Numbered from the stretch's first letter, positions 11,826 to 24,207 are shown. The stretch: 64,000 nt of DNA from Mugil cephalus (GCF_022458985.1 NC_061789.1:21804357-21868356), one strand, 5' to 3'. Numbers and translations: made by a program. The notes: generated from the letters alone by a model not told the origin.

Positions 11826-12600
11826 ACTGGAACTGGTGTGCAGATTGATTACTGTTCTATCTCCTTTGTATGGAAAACACATACAAAACATACAGTACAT
11901 AAAAAAATTATGAAATATATTTTTAGAATTCATTGTAATTAGAAAAGCATGAATCCTACATGATGCTCTGATTGAATTCAACAGAAGCTCCAAGTGATCC
12001 TGGATGCACCTGTATCAGATAGCAGATTCATATATATAGCATATTTACTCTGAACCAGCACTGTGTAAAATACTCGTCAGTGTTATACCAGTCACACTAG
12101 GCTCATTTCTACAACGGCATTCATAATGTCAGCTCTAATCTACATCTGTGATATAGATACATGATTTATAAATTTTCATAGATTTAACTTTCATAGCATA
12201 ATTTTCATAACTAGTACTAAACAGTTACCCCTAATTAGCTAGCCACGATTGAACAGATTACAGGACAGTACTACTGAATTGACTAAATACAACCAATATC
12301 GATGTTCAATCTTGTGTGCTGTTTTGTTCGGTCCGTTGATTTTACAGGAGAAGCCGTAGAGTGCTCTAGCTTATTGCTTCAGTACCGCAGTAGCTGTAGC
12401 TGGAGGCTGAGTTTAGACCGGTCCAAGATGGCGGCGACGTCATCTGTTCTCTGCAAAACATTTCGTTGTGCATGCTGAAGTGCCTTCATCAATGAATAAA
12501 TGTATAAATAAATAAATAGCATTTATGGTATGTAGGTGTTTAATTGTTTATTCTTTTATTTAATTATTTTTTATTGTGGCAGAATTGGTCCTCCATGATC
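11826..12600. repeat. Copy 2 of the duplicated block
   Basis: Direct-orientation partner of 236-905: GGAACTGGTGTGCAGATTGA, AGAATTCATTGTAATTAGAA, GAAGCTCCAAGTGATCCTGG, GTGTTATACCAGTCACA, then, after about 400 bp absent from copy 1 that hold an ATGGCGGC promoter-like motif, ATTGGTCCTCCATGATC. Confidence 0.75.
12405..12450 (+). promoter_or_regulatory. Promoter-like motif cluster: YY1 (AAGATGGCGGC) plus CRE-like half
   Basis: CCAAGATGGCGGCGACGTCA contains the YY1 recognition sequence that sits just downstream of many vertebrate TSSs, overlapping an ACGTCA CRE-like site. It may serve the unassigned exon at 12868 (plus strand) or the distant 5' end of cant1 (minus strand). Confidence 0.4.
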
Positions 12601-12867
12601 TAAGGGAGCTAAGCCAAGCCAAGCCAAGCCTATAAAAAAAAAAAAAAAACCTTTGAAAAGAGGCGGACCTCGCCCCACCTGAGGGCGGGGACGTTGGTCT
12701 AACTTTGGGGCTAAATGTTTTATTTTTATTTTTTTTTGTATCGTGACTCACACAAACGTTCTGCCTTTCAAAATGTCTGCGCTTCGAAGCGAACTGAAAC
12801 CGTTTCACTTCGCTTCACACTAACCGCAGAACTGTAAGCTCTCAGCCCGGTCCAGGCTGTAGATGAG

Positions 12868-12969
12868 ATGTCGGTTTATCGCTTCCCTTCTCCGATTCCA
12901 TTTACTCCTTTAGAGGCAAACACTTCCTATGTATGTGGTGACGACAACGTCGAGCAGTTTCTGGGCTCT
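12868..12969 (+). CDS. Candidate first coding exon, unassigned
   Basis: An ATG at 12868 opens 34 codons (MSVYRFPSPIPFTPLEANTS ... DDNVEQFLGS) that end exactly at a strong donor, GTGAGT at 12970, 450 bp after a YY1-type promoter motif. I do not recognise the peptide. A second open candidate exon (13392-13466, acceptor CAG, donor GTGAGA; peptide SWSRGLSKYGYLKTV) follows 420 bp later, but its open frame does not match the phase of this exon. Could be a real small gene, an alternative 5' exon, or chance. Confidence 0.3.
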
Positions 12970-13391
12970 GTGAGTGTAACAGTTATTGTCAAACGCTGCC
13001 TTTAGGTGCCGTCGGAAATATAGAAACCTTATGTCAATTATGACACCACGGGCGTTTAGCAGTATGTTTTCTTGTCTGTACTTGTGAGTACTCTCTGGAC
13101 TTTAGTGTGAAAACGTCATTACTTGCAGCCGAAGTGCCGTTCTAAGTATCACCTGACCAAATATAGTGTCAATACCCGAATTCATGTACGTTTTACCCAA
13201 TTTCTCCGAACTCCCAACCTCGAGTGTGTACTTCTCCCCGAAATACTAAGTACGCATGACCGACGCCCGCGTGTTCGGTCTACTATTTAAATGACTCCAT
13301 CAGTTAAAATGCAGTGAAGATCATATTATGCACGTGGAGATTCTACTGTGAGACAGTTTAGATGAAATAAAACGTAACTTATTCTAGACAG

Positions 13392-13466
13392 AATGGATTT
13401 TTTGCAACTGGAATGTAAAAGCTGGTCCCGAGGTCTAAGCAAATATGGCTATCTGAAGACTGTGCG
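13392..13466 (+). other. Candidate second exon, unassigned
   Basis: Bounded by TTCTAGACAG and GTGAGA, open in the frame that starts MDFLQLECKSWSRGL. The phase does not fit a direct join with 12868-12969, so if real it would need its own start or an unseen exon. Confidence 0.2.
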
Positions 13467-14590
13467 GTGAGAATGGAATATTACTGGATGTTCATACTGT
13501 CCACCCAACACTGTCCACCCATAATGCCCTGTTGTTAACAGTAGTCTGTATTTGGAAGTCCCACAGGATCCTAACTTCGTCATTCTCCCCTATTAGTGGC
13601 AGAGCCTCCCATATGACCTTTGGACGTTCAACTCATACTTGGGACAGATGTTTCTACACTATGTCAGAGACTTGACTATAGCCTTCCATGCATGCATTGC
13701 CTTGCTCACATCTCACATCCCTTTTCCGTGCTTTTGTACTGTTTTCCTATATTCTTGTTCTATATCCTCTTTTGGTCAAAGAGAGAACTGGTAAAATTCT
13801 TCCCTTATCTAGATTTATTTAATTTCTCATGAAGCAAACTACATATTGAGATCTTTTTGTGTTTTGGTTTGATTATCGGTTAAGAAATCAAACAACTGTT
13901 TTCCTATTTCTCTCCCTTGCCATTTATACCTCTTCTCTTTCCGTACTGTCCTTATTTCTTTTCTCATTTCATTGCTTATTAACTTTAACATCACCCCACT
14001 TTACTTTTCAATAAATTACACTTAAGTAAACATGCCATAATAGTACTGCACTGTAAACTTGTTAGGACGTTTTATTCTGTGCACTGTGTGCTTCATCATT
14101 TACTCTCCCAGCTTTTCAAGAGGTGTATTTCTGCTCCCAGCTTCTTCAGCTAATGCACTTAATGCACTGTCAAGATTTACATTTCACCAGTCCCATTCAT
14201 CTGATTGCATTTCAGTTTCCCTCCTAATTCAGTTATAGCTTCTTTAGTTGATGAGCATCATCTTGTAATAATTTCTTTACAGTTCACCTTCATTTCTGCA
14301 ATGTAAGGCATTTGGACTTTCTGTAAACTCTGTTCAGATTTTATCATTTTCTTATGTCTTTTAGTACTTGAAGCTGAAATGGAGCAAAACAATACATTTC
14401 AGCCTTACCAGCAATGCAGGGCAAGCTCTTTCAGTGTTCAACAATCAAACTGCATTTGCTCCAAGAATTCCTTTTATATATCTTGCAGAGCTTGGTTTTA
14501 TTTTTAACTTGCCTTCAGTAAAAACAATCATCATAGATGGTAATTCGTTCATATGAAAAGTGGTTTTCAAACACATAGTACTTTGGTTTA
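13467..14590. other. Non-coding stretch before the syngr2 3' UTR
   Basis: AT-rich, T-rich on the plus strand; no homology seen. From about 14595 to 15692 it probably becomes syngr2 3' UTR (minus strand). Confidence 0.4.
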
Positions 14591-15692
14591 AACAAGTTTA
14601 TTTCATTCAACTGCATGAATGAATCATGAAATATATATGATTCAATACATTTACACTCTACAATTAATTGTCCTTGCAGTTCCGCATTAACCAACACAGT
14701 CACCACTCAAATATTTACCAAAGGAGCACACATGAACACACACAGAAACTACCGGCTTTTTCTTCAAAGGAGGATGTCAGTTACAGACTACCCGAACCAG
14801 AACAGTATTTATTTGGCACAACTCATCTGACTCTTATATATAATATTCTTACAATAAAACAAGTTCATAACTAAACAACTAAATTTATCGCAGAAACATT
14901 GAAACATTGCAGTATTTTAGAAAATGTAACCGAAACAAAATAGGTACACTAAACTTCAACAGGGGAATGACATAAATGAATGGTTTGGCCAATTCAAAAC
15001 AAAAAACTGTAAAATCAAACTATAGCAGAAGCAATTTTTTTTAAAAAAAAATAAAAAACATTTACCTGTGGTTATTAGTTTTTTTTTTTAAAAAAAGAAA
15101 AGAAATAAAAAACACAAGCTATCAAGATAAGCAAACGTTGATTAAATAATGTGGGTTTGTTGTATAGTCAAACAACAGTGTGAACTGTATCAATAAATTA
15201 TGATGGCTGAACTTCTGCACATGAATTTGAAACTAATGACAAAATACTTGTGTACAAAGGACTACTTCTGTAATAAACAACAATACATTCATTAAAATTT
15301 TGAATATTAAATGCAAACCGTAATTATAGAATAAAAAACTAATCCCAACCTGGTTATAGCTGGTGATTTGATATCAAGATACAAACCTGAACAAAAAATT
15401 GTTTGGTAACAAGACAGAAATAGCATGGTGAGATTATCTTTCATTAAGACAGTCACCTTCTAATGAAAAATTGCTTTTTTTTCCCAGAGTTCTCCTGCTG
15501 GAAGTTACAACACAGCAAACACACCCCAAGCAAATAAACTAAAACCATGTCAATGCACCAGAAAATATGGCAAATACATTCTGCAGGAAGGAACATGCAA
15601 TGCAGAGAACAGTCTGATTTGTAAATGAAAGCACATCATCAGCATCTTTAAAACTACCCCTGTTGGATATATCCATTTTGAATCTGTATCCT

Positions 15693-17815
15693 TCAGTAAG
15701 TTGGTGGCTGGTACTCTCCTGGGTGCTGCTGGTTGTGGGAGAAAGGGGATTGCTGGTAGCCCTCGGGGCCACTGCTGCTGGAGTATGGGGTGGGAGGGTA
15801 TGGGGTAATGTTGTCGTTGGCTGGGTCTCTGTACTCCTGGTCAAAGGCACTCACTCCAATGCGATACCTTCCATATGCAAAATATGACAAAAGACCCTGT
15901 TGATAGAAATTTCAATTAATAAGTGGATATTACACAGGTCTTCACATGGTTACAACTGGTGACACACAGACAACAAGAGGCTCACCCAGGTGATGATTGA
16001 GAAGAAGGAGAAGGTGACAACAGCCTGAGCAGGAACAGCTATGATAGAGGTTGCAGTGGTATGGGACCACTGGTTGGCCAGGACACAGAAGCAAATAAAC
16101 CACAAAAATGTCCAGGCCACTGTCACATGTTGAAGCAGACAAACATTATTAAGTTGAAATAACAGCTTCATCTTCAGTTAGGCTACACTTTAAGGTAACT
16201 GGGTACAGTTTATTTGTTCTGCTATGCAGTCTATGTGGAATGGAAACTTACCTGAGAAGAACAAATCTCCTAGAACAATATATTTTCTCTCCTTAGCATT
16301 GCTGATCTGTGGGAAGTAGGCATCCAGTACGAGAAACGCCACACAAGCCAAAAAGGCCAGGATTCCAATACCCACACCGAAGCTGCAGGCGCTGTCATTT
16401 CCATTGAATATGCACCTGGTCACTGACTCTTGATGTATGTTATTGTAGCCTTCTGCTGTAATTGTGGCAAAAACCACAATGGAAAATATCTGCAAAAAAA
16501 CACGCAATTATAGTTTCAGTCAAGCAGCTGTGGGACTGCATGATGCATATTATATAAAAAAAAGATTTCATCATAAACAACATTGGTATTTATTATAAAA
16601 CATACAGTATGACAAGCCATCCAGGTAAGTAGACCTGAGATGATGTTGCCCTTTCAATTCCTAACCCAGTTTAAACACAGCAGGTATTGCATTGAAAACT
16701 GCACCAGTTGTTTGGAGAGGTTTTATCATTTAGCAAACAGAAATTAATCGAACATAAAATAACGTTTGCTTAATAATCAGATTATTTTTTCTGTGTTTAC
16801 TCTGACAAATCTGGAACTTTTATACCAGTTTTATGTGGACATGATCAAAATCTCATTCATAAAACTTTATTTGTCCCTGTGGGGAAACTGCACTTCTGAG
16901 CAACATTATGTGCAAAACAAGACACATTTAAAGAACAAAAAATAGAACAATACACAACATGTACAAAAACTGCTGTAAACTGCTCTAATGTTTGAGAATA
17001 GGTGGTGTAAACATGGCTGTATGAATAAAGCTTATGAAGTGCAGATGGGCTAAGTGTAAAAAGGAATTACAGGGAATGCATATTTCCGTATTACTGCGGA
17101 GGTAGTGCGGATAATAAATTGTAATAAATAACAACAGAAAAAGGTGAGTGAAAAAGGTGTATTAAGAACAAAAATGATGTGTTGTTTTATATCTTTTATA
17201 ACTGTTTGGTGTGCGGTACATTGTTAACTTCACTCAACTCTTTTAATCCATATTTGAGGTCTACACTGCGTATTAACAGGTGCAGACATCTGGATTTCAA
17301 CAGATGGCGCTGGTTGAGTTAAATTTATGATATATCAGTTAATATCACAATAAGGGCATTGGACAAATGCGTCACCTAATCTGTGACATTTACCAGACAA
17401 GGGTCTAGTTTTAATCCAGAGAAAAATACAAACAAATCGAAGCGGATCCACCAAATTCAGGTGGAAGTTATTGCAGTGTCACAGCTCCCTGTAACGGGCA
17501 GCTAATATTAACAAGGAGAATACAACAGAAATTCCTTCGCACTTCTAAGTTTATTCAGGAGTTCAACTTAACACGCAGTTCATGTCCCGTGTTAGCAGCA
17601 CACAGCGCTGACCAGACCCAGGATCAAGTGGTTTGCGAGGCCCCTGGCAGCGTACATCTGTTAACATAAATTCGGTACTGTGATGCTAACATAAACGTTT
17701 CCCCCGAGTCACTTACCCAGCTCAGGAAGCGCAGGATAGTCTGAGGCTGTGCCACAAAGTTCTGTAAATCAAAGGCGCCACCGGCCAGAGACACCCCGTA
17801 CGCACTGCTCTGCAT
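15693..17815 (-). CDS. syngr2: Synaptogyrin 2, four-transmembrane MARVEL vesicle protein
   Basis: Synaptogyrins are tetraspan MARVEL proteins of synaptic-like microvesicles and other transport vesicles; SYNGR2 (cellugyrin) is the widely expressed member. Exons on the minus strand are 17815-17717, 16489-16252, 16119-15986 and 15896-15693, totalling 675 nt or 224 aa, the same length as human SYNGR2. All junctions are GT-AG and phase-consistent. The N-terminus reads MQSSAYGVSLAGGAFDL, followed by four hydrophobic segments carrying blocks such as VLDAYFPQISNAKERKY, TFLWFICFCVLANQW and VVTFSFFSIITW. The cytosolic tail ends EGYQQSPF...GEYQPPTY, which resembles SYNGR2 more than SYNGR1 or SYNGR3. An ATG two codons upstream (17821) is also in frame; the internal one was chosen because it matches family N-termini. 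The 3' UTR probably reaches about 14600, where the minus strand carries an AATAAA. Confidence 0.94.
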
Positions 17816-18161
17816 TCTCACAAAAACGAACGTTTAAAAAATAGAATTTAAAAGAAGAAAATCTCCTCCTTGACACAGTTGGAGCAGTTTCGTTTTCTTG
17901 GTCAGCTTCCTGATAACTTTATAAGACCTCCCCCTCCAGAATGCGTTCAGAGGCTCATTGGAAACTACAAGGAGGCAACTGTAAAATGAGAAAACAGATG
18001 CTGTTAAACTGTGGGGTTTAAAAAGACGGTGTGTACAGGGCGCCAAAAGTAACAATGCTTCAATAATTAAATAACTAAACTAAGTTTAATCGTTGTCTGA
18101 GTATTGGGCAAAAGTTTTAAACTCTTCTTGCACATTTTTACGCGATGTTACACCTCATTAC

Positions 18162-18182
18162 CACCACTAGATGGCAGTGAGC
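18162..18182 (+). promoter_or_regulatory. CTCF-like motif upstream of syngr2
   Basis: ACCACTAGATGGCAGTGAG fits the core CCASYAGRKGGCRS. It lies about 350 bp upstream of the syngr2 start, between the divergently oriented syngr2 and myadml2. Confidence 0.3.
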
Positions 18183-18529
18183 ACTGACGATTGTAAATAC
18201 AAGAATACAAATAGGGAACATTAAAAAAGAAAGAAAGAAAGAAAAAAGTAGATTTGGGGTCATTTTCGCTATTCTCACTCGCTAGTCACACCAATGAGAT
18301 CCTGTTTACCTTAACTAGTGTGACTTCTTCTTTAGAAGCAATCAACCCAACGAACGCCAGTTTTTCTTCTTTATCGTCTTTTTATCTGTTTTATTTCTGG
18401 TTTAACTGAACCCAAACAACAATCTTTATACAGAGCGTTCATTAAATTAGTAAAACTCCATGCAATAACGCTGTCCTAGTAGAAGAATATAAAAGGAGTT
18501 ATATAGCACATGTCAAATTGAGAAGAGCA

Positions 18530-18556
18530 GAGCAGACGTTTTAGAAACGTCTGCTC
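18530..18556. repeat. Short perfect hairpin
   Basis: GAGCAGACGTTT (18530-18541), loop TAG, AAACGTCTGCTC (18545-18556). No T-tract or known RNA identity. Confidence 0.75.
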
Positions 18557-20089
18557 GTTTGCAAAGACTTTGTTTAAGTAATTTCGTTCTTTCTTTCCTC
18601 TCTCTCTCTGACAATCAAAAATAAAAATAGGCCTCGTTCAGTTTAGAGTAAAAAACAAATATATCAATTACAATGATATTACAGTGACCATGTAACTTTT
18701 AACCCAGAGATTAGCTTAGCCCTACCTTACCTTTAGCAATAAGAGAATGAGGACTTTATGAGGAAAAGCACAGGTACTCTCATTTTATTTGGTTTCTGGA
18801 GCCAGCTTAGTTGTATCTTTTGTCTGTAGAATGACCTTGAATGACCTGGATAAATAATTTTCCACCAACATGGCTTATACATTTAGCCCAGCAGTTGTTA
18901 TTAAGGATTTAGTCCATCAACACTGCTCAGATGCATTGAAAAGGAAAATTTCATCCTCTGGGCAAAAATCGAATAGCACATATAGTGTGCATTACATTGT
19001 AACAGGATTAAGCAGGATTTCAGAAGTGTAAAAAAGGGTTTCAAGTTCAGGAAAAAGCTGCGCATTAATTGCTAAAGGTACAGACTAACGTATAAATGTA
19101 TGGTGTCGCTGAAAGATGGGAGGATAACACTCTCCAGCTTTTGTGGAAAATTTGTTGAAAGAGATATTAGAATTGGCAACCACCACTGTTGCCGGTATAG
19201 AAAGGCCCTCTCTCAGACGAACCTCCTTAAGGGATGGCACCCCCATGGGCAGACAGGAACAGCCCCAAGCGTGGCAGGCCCCCATGAGGAAACACTGGAG
19301 AACTTAAAGACTAAAACAGTAAGTAAATAGAAATAAAATAAATGAATGAAACATAAATAAGATAACCAAAAATCAAATGTGGTAAAATAGAGTTAATAGG
19401 AATTAAAATCATGTAAAAGCCTGATTAAAACAACAAAGTTGAATATAAAGAAATGCATTATGAAAACGTATTTAACAACATAAAGCACGACAGCAAGAAA
19501 ATATGGAATACTTTCAATAACATAATGGGCAGAAACTCCAAATCTACTCTATCATTTCTAGAAACAGAGGGGTAATTTATAACCAAGCCTTTAGAGACTG
19601 TAAATCATCTTAATAATTATTTTCTAAATAAAATAAGAAAAACTTAGGGGTGAGAGGAGCCTAGCAGATAACACACACGGAATGATCAAATCAAATCAAA
19701 TCAGATCAAATTATGGCAGAGGCAGGGAATTTAAATTTATTTTTTAATTGAAGTATAAAGAAATGTGTTCTTCCTAAGGCATGGAAAACTTCCATTACCC
19801 AAGAATCCTAATGTATGTTTCTGTGGCTCTAACAGCAGATAAAGGGAAGAGCACTCCACTGTCACAGCTCTCACTCAAATGGCTGATGAGTGGGTATGAG
19901 AAATTGACAACAGACACCTCATAGGAGCTGTATTATTGGAGCTTTTGATATTATTTAACACAATTTGCTGTTACAAAAATGAGTATGTTATAGTTTTAGT
20001 TTAATGGAAGCTATTATGCTAATAACTACATTCTGGTTACTGCTAATTGGAACGAGGTTCATGGCCCATACTATATGTGTATATGTATA

Positions 20090-20300
20090 TGTGTGCTATA
20101 TGCCGAAGTGTCCTTGAGCAAGACACTGAACCCCCAGTTGCTCCCAGTGCAATGCGTGGATGTGTCTCTGACCGTTTTTTAGTTTAGTTTGTGTCGTTGG
20201 TGTGTTTTGGGTAATTGAGTACTGCATTATATAGATACTGTAACTGTGGTGGGTGTGGACTCCATACCAAAGCTAATGGTCCAAATAAATGAAATGTTGT
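20090..20300 (+). repeat. Dispersed teleost repeat, 'GTGTCCTTGAGCAAGACAC' family
   Basis: GTGTCCTTGAGCAAGACACT and CCAGTTGCTCCCAGTGC also occur, diverged, at 27320-27375 and, inverted, at 48916-48960. Confidence 0.55.
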
Positions 20301-21679
20301 TATTTAACTGCAACAGTCAACAGATGTCTGATAAGTTCAGTCATGTTACATTCCTTTCTTTTCTAAATATTTCAGTTTTACACTTGATAAACTTGTAAAT
20401 GCTGTAACCTTATATGTAAAACAAACAAGGATTTATAGCAGTTTGCTGGTGTGACCAAATGTAAATAAACTAGAGTGGTCTGGATCATTTTCACTCAGAA
20501 ATAAAGCTCCATTTCTTAATTTCACTGATATTCTGCACTAAAAGGTTTGAAGTGTTGTATGAGGAAATATATGTTTAGCAACTGGCAACCCACTTCCACT
20601 CAGTTCTCAGGTGCAGGTCAAATCTGCACATAATCATCCCATCCCTCCTACTGTATATAATCTATGTGAGTAATGGGAGTCTTAGCCTTCTGCCCTGTGA
20701 TTACACTGTGTGTAAATGCCAGTCTCTTAGCCAGGGAACTCTGACTCAGCCTCTATGAGTGCTCCCTAGAAATACGACTCCCACATTGCCCACCACACCT
20801 ACCCTTCTTGCGCGTTTGTGGAATACAGATCCCCCTATTTATAGAACTGGTCTTGTAAGTCTGCGCTCTCACAAACTAACTTAAACAGCCACCCCTGTAC
20901 ACATAGGAGGAACAGGGTGTGTTTGTGTTACATAGGAAGAGTCGTGGACCAAATCTGAGAGGCAAAAGCAGGCAGAAACAGCAAGACAAGGAGCAAATGA
21001 CAGCCCGATAGTTTGAGTGACTCTGACAGCGCCTGCAGTGAAGAAAGGACAGAGTCAATGAGTGGTGGGACCTTACTTAACGACAACAAGCTCATCCACC
21101 TGTTTGGCATAAGGGGCTATTGTTTGACTGGCCTCTGGATAAACCTTTTAAAGGAAATCTTAAAGGAGAAGACTTTTCTACACTTTAATCTTTTGATACT
21201 CCGGACAATTTGTTGAGTAAACAAAGAAAAACTTATTTCAAGGGACATGGACTACAGATTTGTGTAAGACTATACAACTTTACTATACAACTCTAACACT
21301 GTTTCTAATTCTAAAACACTGAAAACTGACTGACTCCTGGATATGTCATTTTCAGACTTCTTATACTTGGTTTTAGAACTGTGCAGCTAAGGAAAAACAA
21401 AAACATATTTTATTCTGAATATCTTTTATTAATCTTTTTATTGTTCTAAGTTACTTTATAAACTTACACATAACCGTGTATGAATGTAACTTGATCTTAA
21501 GCGTACAGCTGTAATTACAAAGCGAGCTCAAGAAAGCAGACATTTGTAATTAAGGGCCATCTATAAAAGGAAACCAGGGAAAGGGTGAGGCCTATGTGAC
21601 AAGGGCACCAACACAGAGAACGGAACATTAAAAATCTCACCAAGTAAAACACAGCTGCTTCTGAAGGACAACGTGCACA

Positions 21680-22591
21680 ATGGATCATCAAGGAGGACAC
21701 TACCTCAACAAAGAAGCTGTGCTATCACCTTTGGGTGCAGCCCGAATGTGCCAGCTACTACTTGGCTGCACCATATTGGCCCTGGTTTCCCACAATGCAG
21801 GCTACAGCGCTAATTATGGAACTTTCTGCATGTTTGCTTGGTGCTTCTGCTTCATTATCACAATGGTTGTGTTCACCTTGGATATTACACAGCTCCACAC
21901 TTGCATGCCAATTTCCTGGGATAACTTCACTGTGGCCTATGCCATGCTGGCGACACTCCTGTACGTCACTGCCTCTGTGGTCTACCCTGTTTACTTCCTC
22001 CAAGCAGAGTGCTCTAATGAGGGCTGTGAAGTCCAAATCTACCGCATCACTGTCACTGTCTGCTCCAGTGTCTGCTGCTTCCCCTATGGAGCGGAAGTGT
22101 TCCTAACGCGAGCCAAACCAGGAGCTGTGGTGGGTTACATGGCCACTGTGTCAGGTCTACTCAAGGTGGTCCAGGGTTTTGTGGCGTGCATCATTTTTGG
22201 GGCCCTGGCTAATGACAGTGAGTACACTCACTATATTGCCACTCAGTACTGCGTAGTGGTCTACAGCCTGTGCTTCTCTGTTACTACACTTGTAGTCATA
22301 ATAACAGTCTCCGGTAGGACCTCAGCCCTGCGGATCCCATTTGATCGGTTTGTGATTATCTACACATTTTTTGCTGCTGTCCTCTACCTCAGCACTGCAC
22401 TTATCTGGCCCATCTTCAGTTTTGATAAGAAGTATGGCACCACTACCCGTCCTGAGGACTGCCCACGTGGAAATTGTCCCTGGGATAGTAAGCTGGTGGT
22501 GGCAGTGTTTACCAACGTCAACCTGGTGATGTATTTTGTTGATCTCGTTTACTCCCAGAGAATTCGCTTTGTCTCCAGCTCTGCCGTGTAA
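21680..22591 (+). CDS. myadml2: Myeloid-associated differentiation marker-like protein 2
   Basis: The single open coding exon gives 303 aa, near the 307 aa of human MYADML2. The protein is almost entirely membrane-embedded: about eight hydrophobic segments (approx. residues 23-40, 47-67, 83-106, 118-138, 147-172, 187-210, 222-245, 268-290) form two MARVEL-type four-helix units, the architecture of the MYADM family. Blocks such as FCMFAWCFCFIITMVVFTLD, VSGLLKVVQGFVACIIF and FVDLVYSQRIRFV are typical. The start is the first ATG of the frame, shortly after a run of stops. It sits 1.6 kb upstream of pycr1 on the same strand, the arrangement found in vertebrates, which favours myadml2 over myadm. 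Molecular function is not established for the family. Candidate polyadenylation signals follow at 22973, 22999 and 23143. Confidence 0.93.
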   Translation: MDHQGGHYLNKEAVLSPLGAARMCQLLLGCTILALVSHNAGYSANYGTFCMFAWCFCFIITMVVFTLDITQLHTCMPISWDNFTVAYAMLATLLYVTASVVYPVYFLQAECSNEGCEVQIYRITVTVCSSVCCFPYGAEVFLTRAKPGAVVGYMATVSGLLKVVQGFVACIIFGALANDSEYTHYIATQYCVVVYSLCFSVTTLVVIITVSGRTSALRIPFDRFVIIYTFFAAVLYLSTALIWPIFSFDKKYGTTTRPEDCPRGNCPWDSKLVVAVFTNVNLVMYFVDLVYSQRIRFVSSSAV

Positions 22592-22972
22592 CCCCACAGG
22601 CCCTTTTTTTAAAGAAAACTTAACAAAAAGGATACATCAAGCATGCTGTCCATCCCCGGGTCTGTGTAAAAGACAGCTTTTATTATCAGTATTCATGTAG
22701 TCCTGAGACATACTACAACACTTTCTTTCGTTCTGTTTTTGGTGACTTACCACGGAGAGCCTGCCGGGTGCACCACTGGCGAGCTAATCTGTGTCTTAGT
22801 CCACAAGAGATCCTCCAAAATGTGTCCCTCTGTGCACCAAGTGTATACTTCTACTGACAGCTTTTGTGGTGTCATGCATTACAGATTGATAACAATGTGT
22901 AATGTTAAGAGTATCTGAACATCTGAGAGACCCGTTTAGTCTTAAAAAGAATAAGCAATTTATTTAACTGAA

Positions 22973-23148
22973 AATAAAAGGGGTGATAATATATAAAAAA
23001 TAAAGATGCACAGCATAATGTAGTAACATTATATATGATGTTTTAGTTTTGATTTAAATCTATATTCTCTAGTTTGTATTATAATCCTTATTTGCATTTG
23101 CGATATCAGATTGTTGAGTGTTTCTTATTTTGCCATGTTTGTAATAAA
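22973..23148 (+). terminator. Candidate polyadenylation signals of myadml2
   Basis: AATAAA at 22973, 22999 and 23143, about 380-560 bp after the stop. Confidence 0.45.
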
Positions 23149-23302
23149 TTTCGATGTTCAATGAAAAGGCCAAATGTATGTTTGATATCCATAACAATTT
23201 CTTTGTGCAAAGTAGTCTTCATACAAATGTTGTCAATGAAGACATTTTCTGTGTAGTTAAAAGCCTAAGTTAGATCTGGACTGTTTTTCCAAATACACGT
23301 AC

Positions 23303-23555
23303 ACTCACCGGCCACTTTATTAGGTATACCTTGCTAGGGTTGGGCCCCCCTTTGCTTTCATCACACAGTTGCTGCAGATTTGTCAGATGCAGATCTATGA
23401 TATATTTATAATATTTGGATGCAGGATGATTGATTCATATTGATTCACACATTCACCTATTCACCACCACCACCACACGCCCCACAGAACACTCCCAGAA
23501 GGCCCATGTCCATGCTGACACAACATTAGGCAGGTGGTCATAATGTTATGTTATG
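23303..23555. mobile_element. Deleted Tc1-family derivative
   Basis: Begins CACTCACCGGCCACTTTATT, the terminus of the element at 49040-50056 in opposite orientation. The interior has GCTGCAGATTTGTCAGATGC, also shared with that element (49070-49090). It ends with a CAGGTGGTCATAATGTTATG motif. Confidence 0.6.
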
Positions 23556-24016
23556 TCTGAGCAGTGTGTGTATATATTTGTGTGTATCTGTGTCAATATT
23601 AACATTTCATTACATTTCTTGACGTTACGTTAAGACAGTAAGACAGTATTAGAAATCCATGTTCTTAAAAGCTCATTCCCCACGTTGTCTTTCAGACTTT
23701 TTTTCACCAGTAGATGGCTGTATAGAGCTTACACCCGCAACTACAAATTATTCTCCCTGCGGCAAACCCGTGTCGTGTTTAAGGTAATTACCGGGTATCC
23801 GGGATAGTGTTGCTACAACTGGTCAAACATGTTTTGTAGGGCCTAAAATGTGCAAGCTCATTGGCTCCCCTTTCTTGTAAGTCAAATTTTATGTCTTCAG
23901 GTAAAGAAGGCCAGCCATCTAACGCGAGAATGCAGAGCCACGTTGACAGTGTGGTAATGTACAGGTATTTCTGAAAAACAATTGCCGTATTTTTCTGTTT
24001 GTCGGACCGTCAAGTT

Positions 24017-24050
24017 ACCTGTAAGAGGTTTCTTATAACCTCTTACAGGT
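24017..24050. repeat. Inverted repeat hairpin upstream of pycr1
   Basis: ACCTGTAAGAGGTT (24017-24030) and its exact complement AACCTCTTACAGGT (24037-24050) with a 6-nt loop, 160 bp before the pycr1 ATG. Part of the motif repeats once more at 24049-24060. Confidence 0.8.
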
Positions 24051-24207
24051 AAGAGGTATAACCTTTTTCTTATATTATATTTGTAACGTTAGACATTACA
24101 AACATAATATGTCGTTTAGTACCACTCAGAAGCTTTGAAGACGAGCTCGCTGCTGATGAACTGCAGTAATCCGTAATAGTCTGTTTTCAGCTCTTCATAC
24201 AGAGAGC

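Larger units (their letters stand above)
18060..20085. other. syngr2-myadml2 intergenic region
   Basis: Contains the CTCF-like site and hairpin listed separately; otherwise AT-rich with no family similarity. Confidence 0.4.

Noticed and set aside
11625-11993. 122-codon minus-strand ORF
   Set aside because: Spans the dispersed repeat and the duplicated block; no protein similarity.
14368-14874. Cluster of short ORFs on both strands
   Set aside because: AT-rich, overlapping the probable syngr2 3' UTR; no motif.
21735-22106. 123-codon overlapping ORF
   Set aside because: Shadow frame of myadml2.
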